The notes under the pieces are model-generated. The model was not told where the DNA came from and made no database searches. It was given only the letters and a program-made list of their open reading frames with translations. DNA of 16,646 nt from JAFGPJ01 sp964439135 (lineage in GTDB: Bacteria > Planctomycetota > Phycisphaerae > Sedimentisphaerales > Anaerobacaceae), in assembly GCA_964439135.1 (NCBI GenBank), contig CAYTNN010000091.1, positions 1 to 16,646 of the forward strand, written 5' to 3'. How positions within the stretch are numbered: position 1 is the stretch's first letter; each line of letters opens with the position of its first letter. The position numbers were made by a program, and so were the translations under genes. Below are positions 8,205 through 16,119 of the stretch, in pieces.

Positions 8205-8268
8205 CTTTTCACACCTTTCGATAGTACCGTTATTACCAATTCATTCATTCTTACCGAGTCGCGGCAAT

Positions 8269-8297
8269 AGTATAATATAGACGGAAAGCGTGTGAAA
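8269..8297 (-). promoter_or_regulatory. Possible sigma70-type promoter of the GH5 gene
   Basis: On the minus strand TTTCAC (8297-8292) and TATACT (8274-8269) are separated by exactly 17 bases. Transcription would start near 8262, giving a leader of about 58 bases. The -35 box is a partial match, so read-through from the upstream gene is also possible. Confidence 0.35.
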
Positions 8298-8312
8298 TTC
8301 AATATTTATTGA

Positions 8313-9689
8313 CTAATCATCAGCACCAATCAGCCACTGGCGGCAGAATTCGGCTAAGTCCAGCTCGTCGATTTTGTTGTCGTCGATCAAATCCGCTGTC
8401 AGCGGATTCTCGTTTCGCAGCCACTGGCCGGCCAGAATACTGTAGTCGCGGAAATCGACCAAGCCGTCGGCATCAAAATCGGCCGAGCCGATTATTGGGC
8501 CGGGGCGGGCGAAAATACCATAGCGTGAGTCGTCCTGTGTTTGGCTTTGCCAGACGGTGACGAACCGGCCGGCTTCGTTTATTGCGACGGCGGGATACCG
8601 CTGGTCGTTCAGTTCAAAAGTGTTAATCTGGAATTCGTCACCGATAAATTCGCCGGAGCTGCTAAATCGCTGGCCGAATATGTCTCTTTGATTGTCAGCG
8701 TTCGGATCGATCCTGCAATCCCAGACTATGACAAACTCCCCATCGTCTTTCATTGCCGCCTGGGGATATTGCTGGGCGCATGTGGTGGTCGTATTGACGA
8801 GAAACTGCTCGCCCAAAGGCGTGCCGTTGGCATCATACAACCGGGCGTGAATATCGTCCAGGCCGGCGAGATTCGGATCGCCATCCCAGGTCACAACAAA
8901 ACGGCCGGCGTTATTCATCGCAATTGACGGCTTTGTAAAAGAGACAAAGTCGATTGTGCTCACCTCGAAAGCATCCGTTCGAGGCGTACCGTTCGGATCA
9001 AACAATCTGGCCATTATCGAATTGCTGCTGTTGTCCTCCATCCAGACCACTGCGAAGTTTCCATTGGCATCTGCCGCCACATCCGGATAGCGGCAAACAG
9101 CGGATTCGGCGCTTACAGGAAATTCAGCTTCAAATCCTACTCCGTTGCTATCGTACAATCGGCCGTATATTGCTTTGTCGCCTTCTATCGGGGTATTGCT
9201 ACGCTCCCAAACGACGATAAACGTGCCATCGTCATTCAAAGCCACGCTGGGGAAAAGTTGCTGGTCGTCCGTATGGCTGTTGACGCGAAACTCTTCGCCG
9301 ACAGCCGAGCCGTTCGGATCGAATCGCTGTGCGAAGATATCCTCCCGGTCCTCTTCGATGAATCCCGGCCCCTGCCATGCGACGACAAAACCGGCCGCTG
9401 CGTCCATTGCCACGGCCGGTTCTGCCTGATTACCGGAGGAGGTCGCATTTACCTGAAACTCCTCGCCGAGTTGGCCACAATTCGGATCGAAACGCTGGGC
9501 GAAAACGCCGTTCGAGCTGCCGTCCTGGCGATAGCTGCTCCAGACTACGACAAAATTCCCGATTGCATCCATCGCTATGACAGCGTTCTTCTGATCGTAC
9601 GTCGTATGGGTATTGACCTGAAACTCTGCCCCGCAAACCGAGGCGAAAAACAGCCCTATCAGCAAATATGAATAAAATGCATGTCTCAT
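8313..9689 (-). CDS. Exported seven-repeat (probable beta-propeller) protein with dockerin-like C-terminus
   Basis: The 458-aa product begins with a signal peptide (SYLLIGLFFASVCGA). Seven repeats of about 50-57 residues follow, each with the plan E-F-x-V-N ... P-x-V-A-M ... G-x-F-V-V-x-W ... D-I-F-A-Q-R-F-D-P-N-G ... G-E. Seven blades suggest a closed beta-propeller; the count is seen, the fold is inferred. The last ~55 residues hold two EF-hand-like loops, DFDADGLVDFRDYSIL and DLIDDNKIDELDLAEF, each followed by a Q-W-L segment. This is the dockerin-like tail common on exported planctomycete proteins; whether it pairs with a cohesin is unknown, and none is present here. The ATG is fixed by GGAGGT six bases upstream. 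It probably binds glycan or protein outside the cell, and the GH5 gene lies just downstream. Confidence 0.8.
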   Translation of the reverse strand: MRHAFYSYLLIGLFFASVCGAEFQVNTHTTYDQKNAVIAMDAIGNFVVVWSSYRQDGSSNGVFAQRFDPNCGQLGEEFQVNATSSGNQAEPAVAMDAAAGFVVAWQGPGFIEEDREDIFAQRFDPNGSAVGEEFRVNSHTDDQQLFPSVALNDDGTFIVVWERSNTPIEGDKAIYGRLYDSNGVGFEAEFPVSAESAVCRYPDVAADANGNFAVVWMEDNSSNSIMARLFDPNGTPRTDAFEVSTIDFVSFTKPSIAMNNAGRFVVTWDGDPNLAGLDDIHARLYDANGTPLGEQFLVNTTTTCAQQYPQAAMKDDGEFVIVWDCRIDPNADNQRDIFGQRFSSSGEFIGDEFQINTFELNDQRYPAVAINEAGRFVTVWQSQTQDDSRYGIFARPGPIIGSADFDADGLVDFRDYSILAGQWLRNENPLTADLIDDNKIDELDLAEFCRQWLIGADD

Positions 9690-10027
9690 AATACCACCTC
9701 CATCGCAGCCGCGCCGGCCATAAATTTAGCTTCTATATATACATATTCCCCGTTACTATAGAGTAAGCGTTTGAGACGACCAAAATGTTGATAATAAAAT
9801 CTTAAAAATTCGCATTTTTTCACATTATTTTCGTATCTCATTTATTGAAAAGGAGTTAGGGATTAAAAAAAATTAATACTGCCCCTTCAACTCTGTCTTC
9901 CAGCATAAATTCTGTTCTTTTTTTGCTTTTTTTCCAAAATTATAGGTAACATCCTGCCGCGAGAAACGCTGCTACATAGAAGGGATGAATTTATTTGTTT
10001 GTTCAGGCATAGAGAAAGGGGCCTAAG
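9690..10027. other. 338-bp AT-rich intergenic region between divergent genes
   Basis: No coding sequence is supported here. The left end holds the promoter and ribosome site of the minus-strand gene. The remainder contains T-rich tracts around 9917-9933. No convincing sigma70 promoter for the sigma-factor gene was found; GGTAAC at 9945-9950 resembles an ECF-type -35 element, but no matching -10 can be argued from one copy. Confidence 0.6.
9755..9783 (-). promoter_or_regulatory. Probable sigma70-type promoter of the seven-repeat protein gene
   Basis: On the minus strand TTGGTC (9783-9778) and TATAGT (9760-9755) are separated by 17 bases. The start would fall near 9748, about 58 bases before the ATG, with a good ribosome site in the leader. 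Both boxes are close to consensus. Confidence 0.5.
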
Positions 10028-10615
10028 ATGGATCAAAGCTCTAAACAGCCGCTCGACGAAAATGCGGGGCTGATGCTAAAGGTGGCCTACGGCGATATTG
10101 AGGCGTTTAAGCGCTTACACCAAAGGTTTGCTCCGCTCCTGAAGCAGTTCTTTGTCATACGGGGAGTAGATGGCAATTCAGCCGATGACTTGGTTCAGAA
10201 AATCTTCACCAGCCTTTGGCAGCAGCGTAAGAATTACCGCGTAGAATCCTCTTTCAAGGCATATTTATACAGTATGGCCAGAAACACCCTGTACAAGGAG
10301 ATACGACGATCCCGCAGGATTAAAGGGATAAGCTTAAAAAAACAAAAGAAGTTTGAAGCGGATACCCACAACGTACTGTCCCAGCCGGAAGCTGAATTAT
10401 ACTTTCAGGAGCTAAATGAAGCTCTTAAAGCGACCAAAGCCAAATTAACTGACGAACAGCTACAGGCCCTTCAGGCCGCTCAGGACACGGATAGCGACCT
10501 TCAAAAGGTATTAGAGGAGATTGGATGTTCCAAAGGAGCTTATAAAAAACGCCTGAAACGCACCCGCAAGCGTCTGCGGGTGCTTTTGGCGCCATTTTTT
10601 ACAGATGAAAAATGA
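10028..10615 (+). CDS. ECF-type RNA polymerase sigma factor
   Basis: The 195-aa protein has region 2 at about residues 13-97, including GDIEAFKRLHQRF, the core-binding segment ADDLVQKIFTSLWQQ, and the -10 recognition part SFKAYLYSMARNTLYKEIRR. A lysine-rich linker follows. Region 4 at about 125-188 contains a helix-turn-helix-like ending (VLEEIGCSKGAYKKRLKR) and a basic tail. There is no region 1.1 or 3, as in ECF sigma factors. It would direct RNA polymerase to a small set of promoters. No anti-sigma gene is adjacent; the next gene is a pseudopilin. GGGG six bases before the ATG is an acceptable ribosome site. Region 4 is somewhat divergent (long DTDSD insert), so subgroup assignment is not attempted. 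Confidence 0.85.
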   Translation: MDQSSKQPLDENAGLMLKVAYGDIEAFKRLHQRFAPLLKQFFVIRGVDGNSADDLVQKIFTSLWQQRKNYRVESSFKAYLYSMARNTLYKEIRRSRRIKGISLKKQKKFEADTHNVLSQPEAELYFQELNEALKATKAKLTDEQLQALQAAQDTDSDLQKVLEEIGCSKGAYKKRLKRTRKRLRVLLAPFFTDEK

Positions 10616-10912
10616 CGCAAAAAAGGCTAATATTAGCCCTTAAACTGCGGTTGTACAAAAAAATTGAAAAATCCCAAAAAAGTGCGTCCCTTTTGGAGCG
10701 TTTATGGTATTATTAATATTAGAAAGCGAAATTTGTGTAAAGGTTGATCTGGTGTGAAGTTAGGTTGGCTGGAATATATGGTTGTTAGCAACGCCGTTTG
10801 ACGGGCACCTTTGGGATAAGCGGCAGGGACAGACATACGGCGAGATTAAGTTCAGGATGAAAAGAGAAGTTTATGTGCGCGTGATATAGCCGGTACGTTG
10901 GGAAGCAAAACC
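10616..10912. other. 297-bp intergenic region between the sigma gene and the pseudopilin
   Basis: It starts with the 14-bp palindrome, then an A-rich stretch, then a T-rich stretch with TAATAT (10714-10719) preceded at 16 bases by TTTGGA, a weak promoter candidate. GCGTCC (10684-10689) upstream might serve an ECF sigma factor, but this cannot be judged from one site. Only very short open frames occur, none with a good ribosome site. Confidence 0.4.
10625..10638. repeat. 14-bp perfect palindrome downstream of the sigma gene
   Basis: GGCTAATATTAGCC reads the same on both strands and starts ten bases after the sigma-factor stop. A loop-free dyad of this length fits a protein-binding site better than an RNA hairpin. 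It could be an operator for the following cassette; only one copy is seen. Confidence 0.5.
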
Positions 10913-11875
10913 ATGGGCAGTCCCAAAGTTAAAATAGTAAATTCATGCCATAGGTATTCATGCCATAGGCATAGTCATTCGTCAATTTATGGCTCAGTCA
11001 TCGTAAATCCAAAGGCCTTCACGCTAATCGAGCTTTTAGTGGTGATTGCCATCATTGCTCTGTTAATGGCGATCCTGTTTCCCGTGCTGCGAAGCGCAAG
11101 AGAACAAGGCCAGCGTGTAGTTTGCCTGAGCAATCTCAAGCAGCTTACACTCGCGTGGACCGCTTATGCCACAGAACACGATGGCAAGATCGTCAATGGC
11201 AGCGCCTTCTTTAAGGGTATAGCTGGTTCTTCCATGATCGAAGGCTGGGTAGGCACATCCTTTTACTTTCCTGAGAGCCGTTCTGCTGTGATTGAGAATC
11301 CCGATAAAGGTGCCCTGTGGCCATACCTCAATGATATCGATGTTTACTGCTGCCCACGGGGATGGCGCGGCCATGCAGTCACATATACAACCGTCGTCGC
11401 TGCAAACGGTGCCCTTGTTGAGGGAACATACTTGCCAGGTCAGACGAACAGTGAGTTGATAAAGTTCGGAAAACGCGTTAACAGAACAGTACTACGACTG
11501 ACCAGGCTCACGGAAATTACAAGCCCCGGAGCTTCCCTGCGGGCGGTCTTTATAGATAATAGCAATACACCAAGTGGTGATGATTTCTATGTTCATTACC
11601 TTTATCCTAAGTGGTATGGGCCCAGTCCCCCTCCAATACAACATAACTACGGTACTACGCTATCGATGGCGGACGGACACGCAGAATACTGGAGATGGAA
11701 GGGAACTGAGACCGTAAACATACCTCGCAAACTAATGCCTGTTCGTAGGTTGTTCACTGAGATACTGGAAGGTAGGGACTACGAACCGCAGACCGAGGAC
11801 GGCATGTATGACCTGCAGAGGTTGCAAAAGGCAACCTGGGGCAGGCTTGGATATACGTTAGAGGGTGTGCCGTAG
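10913..11875 (+). CDS. Type II secretion-like pseudopilin with H-X9-DG signature
   Basis: The 320-aa product carries a class III prepilin signal: A35|F-T-L-I-E40 followed by the hydrophobic helix LLVVIAIIALLMAILFPVL. A prepilin peptidase would cut before F36 and methylate it. At residue 244 an exact H-X9-DG signature occurs (H244 to D254-G255), the hallmark of the planctomycete/Lentisphaerae prepilin-like family. The globular part contains a C-C-P-R-G segment (146-150). The leader is unusually long and contains an in-frame 15-bp tandem repeat. GGAAG seven bases before the ATG at 10913 favours it over a TTG at 10898. These proteins are numerous in such genomes and their exact role is unsettled; a surface fibre or secretion component is likely. 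It stands first in a same-strand row of exported proteins. Confidence 0.9.
   Translation: MGSPKVKIVNSCHRYSCHRHSHSSIYGSVIVNPKAFTLIELLVVIAIIALLMAILFPVLRSAREQGQRVVCLSNLKQLTLAWTAYATEHDGKIVNGSAFFKGIAGSSMIEGWVGTSFYFPESRSAVIENPDKGALWPYLNDIDVYCCPRGWRGHAVTYTTVVAANGALVEGTYLPGQTNSELIKFGKRVNRTVLRLTRLTEITSPGASLRAVFIDNSNTPSGDDFYVHYLYPKWYGPSPPPIQHNYGTTLSMADGHAEYWRWKGTETVNIPRKLMPVRRLFTEILEGRDYEPQTEDGMYDLQRLQKATWGRLGYTLEGVP
10941..10970 (+). repeat. 15-bp tandem repeat within the pseudopilin leader
   Basis: ATTCATGCCATAGG occurs twice in direct succession (10941-10954 and 10956-10969), each followed by one variable base. The unit is five codons long, so changes in copy number would keep the frame. It encodes the repeated S-C-H-R part of the leader, upstream of the prepilin cleavage site, so it would not be in the mature pilin. 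Confidence 0.85.
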
Positions 11876-11906
11876 CAGAGAAAATGCTGTGGCTGGGAGA
11901 TGTTGT

Positions 11907-11920
11907 CTCGCAAAAGCGAG
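11907..11920 (+). other. Small hairpin in the pseudopilin-to-helical-protein gap
   Basis: CTCGC and GCGAG are complementary around an AAAA loop. No T-tract follows, so this is more likely a transcript-processing or stability element, or chance, than a terminator. The rest of this 115-bp gap holds only the ribosome site of the next gene. Confidence 0.3.
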
Positions 11921-11990
11921 TTAGCGGGAAAAAGTGACTGGTTTCTCGGCGCTGAAGGACTGCGCTTGAAAAATTGAAAGGATTCTTCAA

Positions 11991-13043
11991 ATGCAATTCA
12001 TTTCTGTTGTTCTGCGAAGCATACTCATCATTACACTATTTTCAAGCATTGTGTCTGGGGTATCCGGTTCCAGGAAACCTGACTTGGTGGAACAAACCGT
12101 TGAAGTCATAAAGGACTGTATGATCCGCTCACCAACGCCGTGGCCAGATGAATGGAAGCAACAATATTTAGATACAATTCGCAAGGCGATTTTGATACAC
12201 CAGGATACTCCACAGTATAATCTGAAATTAGAGATTCTTCGCAAGGGCTTCGAATCCTACTGGGGAAGCTTTAAAAAGACTCCTGAGAGGTCTTTGTTTG
12301 AGGTATATCAAGCCAGAATCCGTTGGTACGTCGATCACCTGATGGGGACAACGTTTCCCTCCGAGGACGAACGAAAGAAGCTGCGCGATCAATACAAAGA
12401 CCTCTGGGATCACGCGGCAAAATCGCTATTGGAGCAATTTCCATTTCTCGAACCGAACACCGTGCAGGCGGCAAAAGCAGATGATCTAACTAAGTGCTAT
12501 AGCAACATAGATGCGCCATTGATACCCGTCTATATGTGGTCTATATCCGAGGAACAAGTCGGGCAAATCATGCAGAGCTGGGACAAACTGCGTTATGCAC
12601 GTGTGGATCTGTGGCGCAGGCTCAGTGTCGGTTCAACAATGCAATTGAAGAATAGCGATACGACGTCGCACAACGCAAAACGAGATTACGAATTGACTAA
12701 GGAAAGCCTGTCACAGTTGCTGGGGCTGGTCTGGATGGTCGTTCCTCAGCGCCCCGACTATTATCTCAATGCGATGAGGAACTGGAATAATGCACTGAAG
12801 CGCCGTTATCAGTCGATGCAAAAGGCACGGAGTTACCAACAACACATGGAAAAGGAATGTTCAAGACAACTGCTTCAGATTGAACACATCAGTTTTCTTT
12901 TGACAGCCCTGTTGGAGCAGCCAGTGTGCCTCGATGGGTCAGCATCCGGCAGGACACGAGACAAAATCCCGTCAAAGCAGCGAGAAAAGCCTATGAAAGG
13001 AGATGGTTCTTATGAGATAAATAACATCACACTGGAGAAGTAA
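11991..13043 (+). CDS. Exported helical protein of unknown function
   Basis: I do not recognise this 350-aa protein. It begins with a signal peptide (MQFISVVLRSILIITLFSSIVSGVSG, cleavage near residue 26). The rest is rich in charged and aromatic residues and looks all-helical, with segments such as PTPWPDEWKQQYLDTIRKAI, YQARIRWYVDHLMG, LRDQYKDLWDHAAKSLLEQF and LRYARVDLWRRL. The last 40 residues are polar and probably disordered. There is no enzyme motif, lipobox or further membrane segment. AAAGGA eight bases upstream supports the ATG. It lies between the H-X9-DG pseudopilin and a small exported cysteine-rich protein. Secretion is supported by the sequence; any link to the pilin is inferred from position only. 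Confidence 0.75.
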   Translation: MQFISVVLRSILIITLFSSIVSGVSGSRKPDLVEQTVEVIKDCMIRSPTPWPDEWKQQYLDTIRKAILIHQDTPQYNLKLEILRKGFESYWGSFKKTPERSLFEVYQARIRWYVDHLMGTTFPSEDERKKLRDQYKDLWDHAAKSLLEQFPFLEPNTVQAAKADDLTKCYSNIDAPLIPVYMWSISEEQVGQIMQSWDKLRYARVDLWRRLSVGSTMQLKNSDTTSHNAKRDYELTKESLSQLLGLVWMVVPQRPDYYLNAMRNWNNALKRRYQSMQKARSYQQHMEKECSRQLLQIEHISFLLTALLEQPVCLDGSASGRTRDKIPSKQREKPMKGDGSYEINNITLEK

Positions 13044-13090
13044 TAAGGAATGTATTGATTATAGATTAAGAAAAGTCAGGAGAATTAATT

Positions 13091-13663
13091 ATGAAATCTA
13101 ATATGTTATGTGCATTTATGATCGTTATGATCCTTGTATCGAGCATGGCTATCGGTGAGATCTTGACCACTGGTGAATGGGAGGGTTGGGGCAATTCGGA
13201 CGGGGATTGGACGTATTCTAGTGTCTCAGCACACGCTAGTAATGAAAATTATAGTACAGGTGAGGGCATGGGTTGGCAGTATGTGTACACTACTGAAGAC
13301 TGCGGTGATTTGCAGTGGTACTACTTTGTCTACACCTACGCGTCGTGTGAGATGTTTCTTTACGACAATGAAACATGTAGTGCTGCTGCCATAGGAGATG
13401 CCTACGCATCGTGTAAGTTTAGTTCCGACAGCCTGACGGCTTTTGTCTACATGACAGACTCCGGAACGGGTGGAAGGCATGAATTTGCTTGTGACGATGA
13501 TGGGGAGCCGTTTGGGATCTATAAACAAGGAACAGGAACTTTCTACGCGATGGAGGGAGTCTCTTCCGATCAACATGCTAGTACAGACGCATCTGCGGGA
13601 AGTGACTGTACTGTACATGCTCATGGATGCGTCCAGGGCTGGGGAAATTTGGCTATCCCGTGA
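13091..13663 (+). CDS. Small exported cysteine- and tyrosine-rich protein of unknown function
   Basis: The 190-aa product has a clear signal peptide (MKSNMLCAFMIVMILVSSMAIG, cleavage around residues 20-22). The mature part is acidic and rich in Gly, Ser, Tyr, Trp and Asp, with seven cysteines (71, 86, 96, 108, 134, 173, 180). YASC occurs twice (83-86, 105-108) and G-W-G-N appears near both ends (32-35, 183-186). Alternating aromatic and small residues suggest a beta-sandwich-like extracellular domain. AGGAG eight bases before the ATG makes this a well-supported gene despite its size. It begins 47 bases after the 350-aa protein gene and is probably in the same transcript. No family is recognised; a matrix, adhesin or carbohydrate-binding protein are guesses only. 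Confidence 0.75.
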   Translation: MKSNMLCAFMIVMILVSSMAIGEILTTGEWEGWGNSDGDWTYSSVSAHASNENYSTGEGMGWQYVYTTEDCGDLQWYYFVYTYASCEMFLYDNETCSAAAIGDAYASCKFSSDSLTAFVYMTDSGTGGRHEFACDDDGEPFGIYKQGTGTFYAMEGVSSDQHASTDASAGSDCTVHAHGCVQGWGNLAIP

Positions 13664-13787
13664 GTAATATGTCTTTCTCGGAATTCTCAGTAATAACTGA
13701 ATTGCACTAGCTGACTGCGATGCCAAGAAGGACACAGATATCAGCGGTTATTACCAAACATTTAACTTGTTGAGAGGACAGTGACTT

Positions 13788-16100
13788 ATGTTCATAGAAT
13801 GCGAGTATAGAATTCTAACAAGAAATAAAACCATAAGCCTGTTCCAAAAGTTATGGCTTATCGTAACAATATTGAGCAAAGTCACTGTCTTGCTCTTTCT
13901 TATTGCCGCATCCGGCACAGCGCGTGCCAACGATGTGAGCGGAATCGATATACACCTGTTCGAGTTTACTTCGGAATTCTACATGCCTATGGGGAATGGA
14001 CGTATCGACGGTCTCATGACCACCGACGGCTACCGTCACCGTATCGCCATCTACTGGATCGAACCTGCTGTTTATCATGACAGCTCGTTTTTTTTAGGTT
14101 ATAGCGATTTTATCTTTGATAGGAATGTGGTACACTATTGGATACACGGGGCATCAAAGCATGGCACCTTTGACTTATCCAACAAAGAAAGCGAAACCCT
14201 ATTGCCACGTGACGTTTCGGTCGAGTCGGTAGCTATATCTGCACTATCTATTGTGAGCCGAATAAAGTCTGAATCCGAGCAAACGGACACGCCGCTTGAA
14301 GTCGGCAAATTCTTCCGGCAAAGCCGGGACCAGACTGATTACTCATACGAAGTGCCTTCGGAGCAAATGAGTATTGAGTGGACATCCAGTAATGATACAT
14401 CCGATGTACAGATATTGAATGCCCTTCCCTTTGGAAGGAAGTATTCAAAAGAAACGCAAAGGGATGGGACTATTGTCTGGCAAGCACAAAGGGTCCTGGA
14501 CGGCCCGCATGTTGCCCGTGTAACTGTCAAGCCTGTTTCAGAAACAGAAACCGTTGATACCGGCACTATGTTTGATCCGAATTCATTGGGTCAGTGGAAA
14601 ATCGTACCGGAGCCTTACAGGTTCTACTGGTTGCTTGATCAGGTGTATTCGGAGTTGAAAGAAGCGCCGGATGATGTTGCCGGCCGTGAGCTTTATGATA
14701 GGATCGAATCCTATATAGACAAAAACAAGGTAACGGAACGTATAGATATATCTTTCAATCAACTGTTATTTAAGACAGCCCTGTTGACCGGCGACAAGCA
14801 ACGTGTTTCTCGCTCCGCCCAAGCCGTTGTCGCAGCGTTATGCCGGGATTCTTCCATAAGCGGTTATCAAGGCCTGCTTGAGATGGCACGGATCGATGCC
14901 CAAATCCGGCGACAATACCCGGAGCAGGCCGATGAGATAGTCTGCCCGCTTGTGGGCCTGATGATAAGTCACATCGGGCCAGATGTAAAACAAAGTCTGG
15001 AAAGACTTATGACATCAATCGAGAATAACAGGTGGTTTTCGTATGGAAAACTGTTGGTCGAGGAGGCTCGCGTACAAGGTTTAATTGAAATGGATTTTGC
15101 AGACACCTTTGCAGCAAGACTCGAAGCAGCGCACCTAAGTAGAGAGCAGAAAGCACCTGATCCTTACGAAGCAAGCGCAAGCGTCAAGCTGTATCTTACA
15201 AATATTTATAACGATTCGACCGAAGGCAACCTGAGTACGGACGATGTACGTGAGATTCTTGAAAAAGGACTCGCAAAGCCCTTTGCGGACGCGAACCTTG
15301 TACTAAAGCATGAGCTTATCGAAGACGTTGTTCGCTCGATTCGGCTGATCGTTGGAGAAGGGCCATTCCGTGGCGATCAGGAAAAGCTCATCGAATCCAT
15401 TGAGCGATTTTCCGTTCTTTATCTTGTGGTCGATAAAGCTAACGAGCCTATTGATACGGTTCTGGCTACTTTTCTGGCTTTGTCCTTTTGCGATACCTCG
15501 ACGCTGGAGGACCATGATGTGTTGTTTTCGCAGATTCAAAAGATCTGTGCTGAATTCCAAACTCAGACCAATAAAATGTTGGCTGAACGAAAACTCAGCG
15601 AATTGGTCACGTCTGATGATGTAGAGCAAGTATTCGGCATTTATGAGCGAATATTTCGCCGGTATATTTACGATCCTCTTTGGCCGGCGTTTAAGTTTCC
15701 TCTGACCGATAACGAAGAAACCAGGCTCAGAAACAAGCTCAAACTACGCCTCAGCCAATTAGAGACGTTGTTTGAAAAAATGTCCCTTAAGGTCAAGTAT
15801 GGAGGCATTAGTGATGAATTAAAAGAAAAGACGCTACACGAGATTTCCCGCGCGGCACAGCAGCTTCTCCCAGAGGCGGCATTTCTCCGCAATCCCCCCT
15901 ATCCCGGCATTTCGTGCCAATACAGAGGCAAATACGGATTTACGGCGGTGATAAGGGGCCAACTTTATAGAGAGGGCGAGAGGCCAAAGGAGAAATTCAA
16001 GGCGATGAAGTATTTCCACTTAGGACATAGACTCGAGGAGATTGTGAAACGAGAAAGGGAGCTTGCCGTAAAAGGGGAGGGAGTGGTGAATATCGAATAA
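13788..16100 (+). CDS. Large exported or membrane-anchored protein of unknown function
   Basis: I do not recognise this 770-aa protein. A long N-terminus (about 20 residues) precedes the hydrophobic segment LWLIVTILSKVTVLLFLIAA, then SGTARA|ND, a plausible cleavage near residue 47; an uncleaved anchor is also possible. Residues 50-270 look beta-rich (GIDIHLFEFTSEFYMPMGNG, VARVTVKPVSETETVD). From about 290 onward the sequence is mostly helical, with possible coiled coil near 640-670 (EETRLRNKLKLRLSQLETLF). No catalytic signature is visible. GAGAGGA lies about ten bases before the ATG, slightly far but usable. The stop codon falls inside a dispersed AATATCGAAT repeat, so the last residues (VVNIE) are probably repeat-derived. 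The gene closes the row that begins with the pseudopilin; the 124-bp gap before it holds an 8-bp inverted repeat pair (13690-13697 and 13747-13754). Confidence 0.75.
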   Translation: MFIECEYRILTRNKTISLFQKLWLIVTILSKVTVLLFLIAASGTARANDVSGIDIHLFEFTSEFYMPMGNGRIDGLMTTDGYRHRIAIYWIEPAVYHDSSFFLGYSDFIFDRNVVHYWIHGASKHGTFDLSNKESETLLPRDVSVESVAISALSIVSRIKSESEQTDTPLEVGKFFRQSRDQTDYSYEVPSEQMSIEWTSSNDTSDVQILNALPFGRKYSKETQRDGTIVWQAQRVLDGPHVARVTVKPVSETETVDTGTMFDPNSLGQWKIVPEPYRFYWLLDQVYSELKEAPDDVAGRELYDRIESYIDKNKVTERIDISFNQLLFKTALLTGDKQRVSRSAQAVVAALCRDSSISGYQGLLEMARIDAQIRRQYPEQADEIVCPLVGLMISHIGPDVKQSLERLMTSIENNRWFSYGKLLVEEARVQGLIEMDFADTFAARLEAAHLSREQKAPDPYEASASVKLYLTNIYNDSTEGNLSTDDVREILEKGLAKPFADANLVLKHELIEDVVRSIRLIVGEGPFRGDQEKLIESIERFSVLYLVVDKANEPIDTVLATFLALSFCDTSTLEDHDVLFSQIQKICAEFQTQTNKMLAERKLSELVTSDDVEQVFGIYERIFRRYIYDPLWPAFKFPLTDNEETRLRNKLKLRLSQLETLFEKMSLKVKYGGISDELKEKTLHEISRAAQQLLPEAAFLRNPPYPGISCQYRGKYGFTAVIRGQLYREGERPKEKFKAMKYFHLGHRLEEIVKRERELAVKGEGVVNIE

Positions 16101-16119
16101 CGAACTCTTAATATCGAAT
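16089..16119 (+). repeat. AATATCGAAT direct repeat overlapping the end of the 770-aa gene
   Basis: AATATCGAAT occurs at 16089-16098 and 16110-16119, 21 bases apart, with related degenerate words (AACGAAC, TGTCGAAGG) around them. It resembles the imperfect CGAA-rich repeats scattered in planctomycete intergenic DNA. The first copy contains the start of the TAA stop codon of the upstream gene. Confidence 0.6.

Noticed and set aside
10941..10970. CRISPR-like or larger repeat array
   Set aside because: Only two adjacent 15-bp units without spacers; it is a short tandem duplication within a coding sequence.
13720..13773. 17-codon frame before the 770-aa gene
   Set aside because: No ribosome site and no conservation that can be judged; likely chance.
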